This document shows positions 63,033 to 64,000 of a stretch of 64,000 nucleotides of DNA, in pieces. Positions within the stretch are counted from its first letter, which is position 1; each line of letters begins with the position of its first letter. Both the position numbers and the translations under genes were made by a program. The notes beneath the pieces were generated by a model. That model was not told the origin of the DNA. It searched no databases and saw only the letters and a program-made list of their open reading frames with translations. Origin of the DNA: Microbacterium sp. LWO12-1.2 (GTDB lineage Bacteria > Actinomycetota > Actinomycetes > Actinomycetales > Microbacteriaceae); contig NZ_JBEGII010000001.1 in assembly GCF_040675875.1 (NCBI RefSeq), positions 2,232,001 through 2,296,000 on the forward strand, given 5' to 3'.

Positions 63033-64000
63033 ATGACCGAGGCGCGAACGCATACGCCGAACCCCGTGCTCTCCGTGATGAGGCGCATCCCGGCGACGCT
63101 GTCGATGGTGCTGCTGATCCTCGTGGTGGGCGTGGTCTGGCACGGACTGTGGACCCCGTTCGAGGACACGGCGCTGTTCCGCACCGTGGCCTACGGCCTG
63201 CCGAATCTCGCTGACGGCAAGTGGTGGACCCCGCTGACGGGCACGTTCTTCGTCAACCAGCCCTGGGTGTACATCTTCACGATCACCGGCTTCTGGGGCA
63301 TGGCGTACCTGGAGTTCCGGCGCGGATCGCGCGTGGCACTCGCGTACTACTGGATCGGCCAGCTCTTCGCGATCTTCGCCACCGCGCTTCTCCTGCTCGC
63401 GCTCTCGCAGTTCCCCTGGGCGTGGGCGACGGCGCAGGCGCAGGCGCTCGACGTCGGAGCCTCCGGCGGCACGATGGCCTGCATCGCGGCAGCGGTCGGC
63501 CTCTTCCGCCCGCCGTGGCGGGTGCGCGGCTGGCTGATCCTGCTCGGCTTCGTGTTCATCGCGATGCTGTTCTGGGGCAAGCTCGCCGACCTCGAGCACC
63601 TGCTGGCAGTCCTGCTCATCCTGGTCGTCGACCGGTCGCTCCGGGTGCGGCACACCACCGTGCGGGAGCAGCGGCTCATCGCCGTCGTGGCGATCCTCGT
63701 GCTCGGAGCTGTCGAGATCATCACGACCTTCGTGGCGACCGACGGCCCGTTCGGCCCGACCGACCCCGCCTCGGGTGGGTTCATCGATCTCGCGATCGAC
63801 CTCGTCGTGATCCTCGTGCTGGTGAACGGTCTGCGTCGGGGCCGGCGCTTCGCCTGGGTGCTCGCGATCCTGCTGGGTCTGTACAACCTGCTGGGTGCCG
63901 CGCTGGTTCTGACCCTCATCATCCTGACCAGCCAGGCGGAGCTCGATCTGCGCTGGGACGGCGAGACCGAGCTCGTGATGGCCAACGGCTTCCTCTGGCT
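63033..64000 (+). CDS. Multi-pass membrane protein, rhomboid-like / MprF-type N-terminus (3' end outside window)
   Basis: Partial; 322 codons are visible with no stop. About nine hydrophobic segments. The first half is rhomboid-like (WWTPLTGTFFVNQPWVYIFT, GASGGTMACIAAAVG with a possible serine of GASGG), but the usual GxSG-to-His pairing is not certain. The second half (DLAIDLVVILVLVNGLRRGR, RFAWVLAILLGLYNLLGAAL) resembles the membrane domain of actinobacterial lysylphosphatidylglycerol synthases (MprF/DUF2156). The synthase domain would lie beyond the edge. TACGCT six bases before ATG 63033: leaderless. Confidence 0.7.
   Translation, partial: MTEARTHTPNPVLSVMRRIPATLSMVLLILVVGVVWHGLWTPFEDTALFRTVAYGLPNLADGKWWTPLTGTFFVNQPWVYIFTITGFWGMAYLEFRRGSRVALAYYWIGQLFAIFATALLLLALSQFPWAWATAQAQALDVGASGGTMACIAAAVGLFRPPWRVRGWLILLGFVFIAMLFWGKLADLEHLLAVLLILVVDRSLRVRHTTVREQRLIAVVAILVLGAVEIITTFVATDGPFGPTDPASGGFIDLAIDLVVILVLVNGLRRGRRFAWVLAILLGLYNLLGAALVLTLIILTSQAELDLRWDGETELVMANGFLW

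Overview
This is a contiguous, high-GC (roughly two-thirds G+C) chromosomal window. Gene content and order point to a Gram-positive actinobacterium of the family Microbacteriaceae, most like Microbacterium. The indicators are a complete str/S10/spc/alpha ribosomal-protein supercluster in actinobacterial order with the rpsN slot empty, many leaderless starts, menaquinone genes, a maltose-type ABC operon without its own ATPase, and an EF-Tu with the DAPGH switch motif. The genus is inferred from familiarity with these arrangements; no database search was made.

Layout. 0-1 kb: start of an NMT1-type ABC substrate-binding lipoprotein with a palindromic operator. 1.2-6.2 kb: glyoxylate shunt, with the RamB-type regulator divergent from aceB-aceA. 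6.3-16.7 kb: a degenerate uridine-kinase-like protein, an AraC-type regulator with a putative coupled leader peptide, an Lrp regulator divergent from alanine dehydrogenase, aspartate aminotransferase, a VOC protein, two MaoC-type dehydratases with murB, a TauE/SafE permease and an acyl-CoA ligase. 16.9-39.1 kb (minus strand): rpsL-rpsG-fusA-tuf, a Rv0909/MT0933-like small protein, an 840-bp non-coding stretch, rpsJ through rplO, secY-adk-map-dsbA-like, then infA-rpmJ-rpsM-rpsK-rpoA-rplQ. 39.3-42.8 kb: small membrane and hypothetical proteins and a PadR/HAAS pair. 43-48 kb: ROK regulator and malE-malF-malG. 48-53 kb: yajQ, a Tat-exported protein, a GntR regulator, an alpha/beta hydrolase and an FprA-type ferredoxin reductase. 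53-59.7 kb: isoprenoid and menaquinone genes (polyprenyl diphosphate synthase, menG, isochorismate synthase, menD) with a DUF402 protein, PPK2 and a PLDc_N membrane protein. 59.8-64 kb: a small membrane protein, a second DsbA-like protein, a tyrosine phosphatase, a PQQ-type sugar dehydrogenase lipoprotein, and the N-terminal membrane part of a rhomboid/MprF-like protein running off the end.

How it works together. The centre is core translation and secretion machinery transcribed as a few long operons, with recognisable promoters upstream of rpsL, rpsJ (weaker) and infA and hairpin terminators after fusA, tuf, rplO and rplQ. The flanks are metabolic loci with adjacent regulators: acetate/glyoxylate (RamB), alanine (Lrp type), and maltooligosaccharide uptake (ROK, with LacI-type operator sites). 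No tRNA, rRNA, CRISPR array, phage or transposase was found.

Most of the window is conserved housekeeping DNA. The points that deserve attention are small: an 18-bp tandem repeat, apparently expanded from a dispersed palindromic element, that codes for the N-terminus of the RamB homologue; the same kind of element as a long hairpin in the empty rpsN slot; a window-wide leaderless-start signature; a leader ORF coupled to an AraC-type gene; a membrane-protein frame with no canonical start; and the structured, unexplained spacer before the S10 operon. I did not find convincing evidence of a wholly new multi-gene system.
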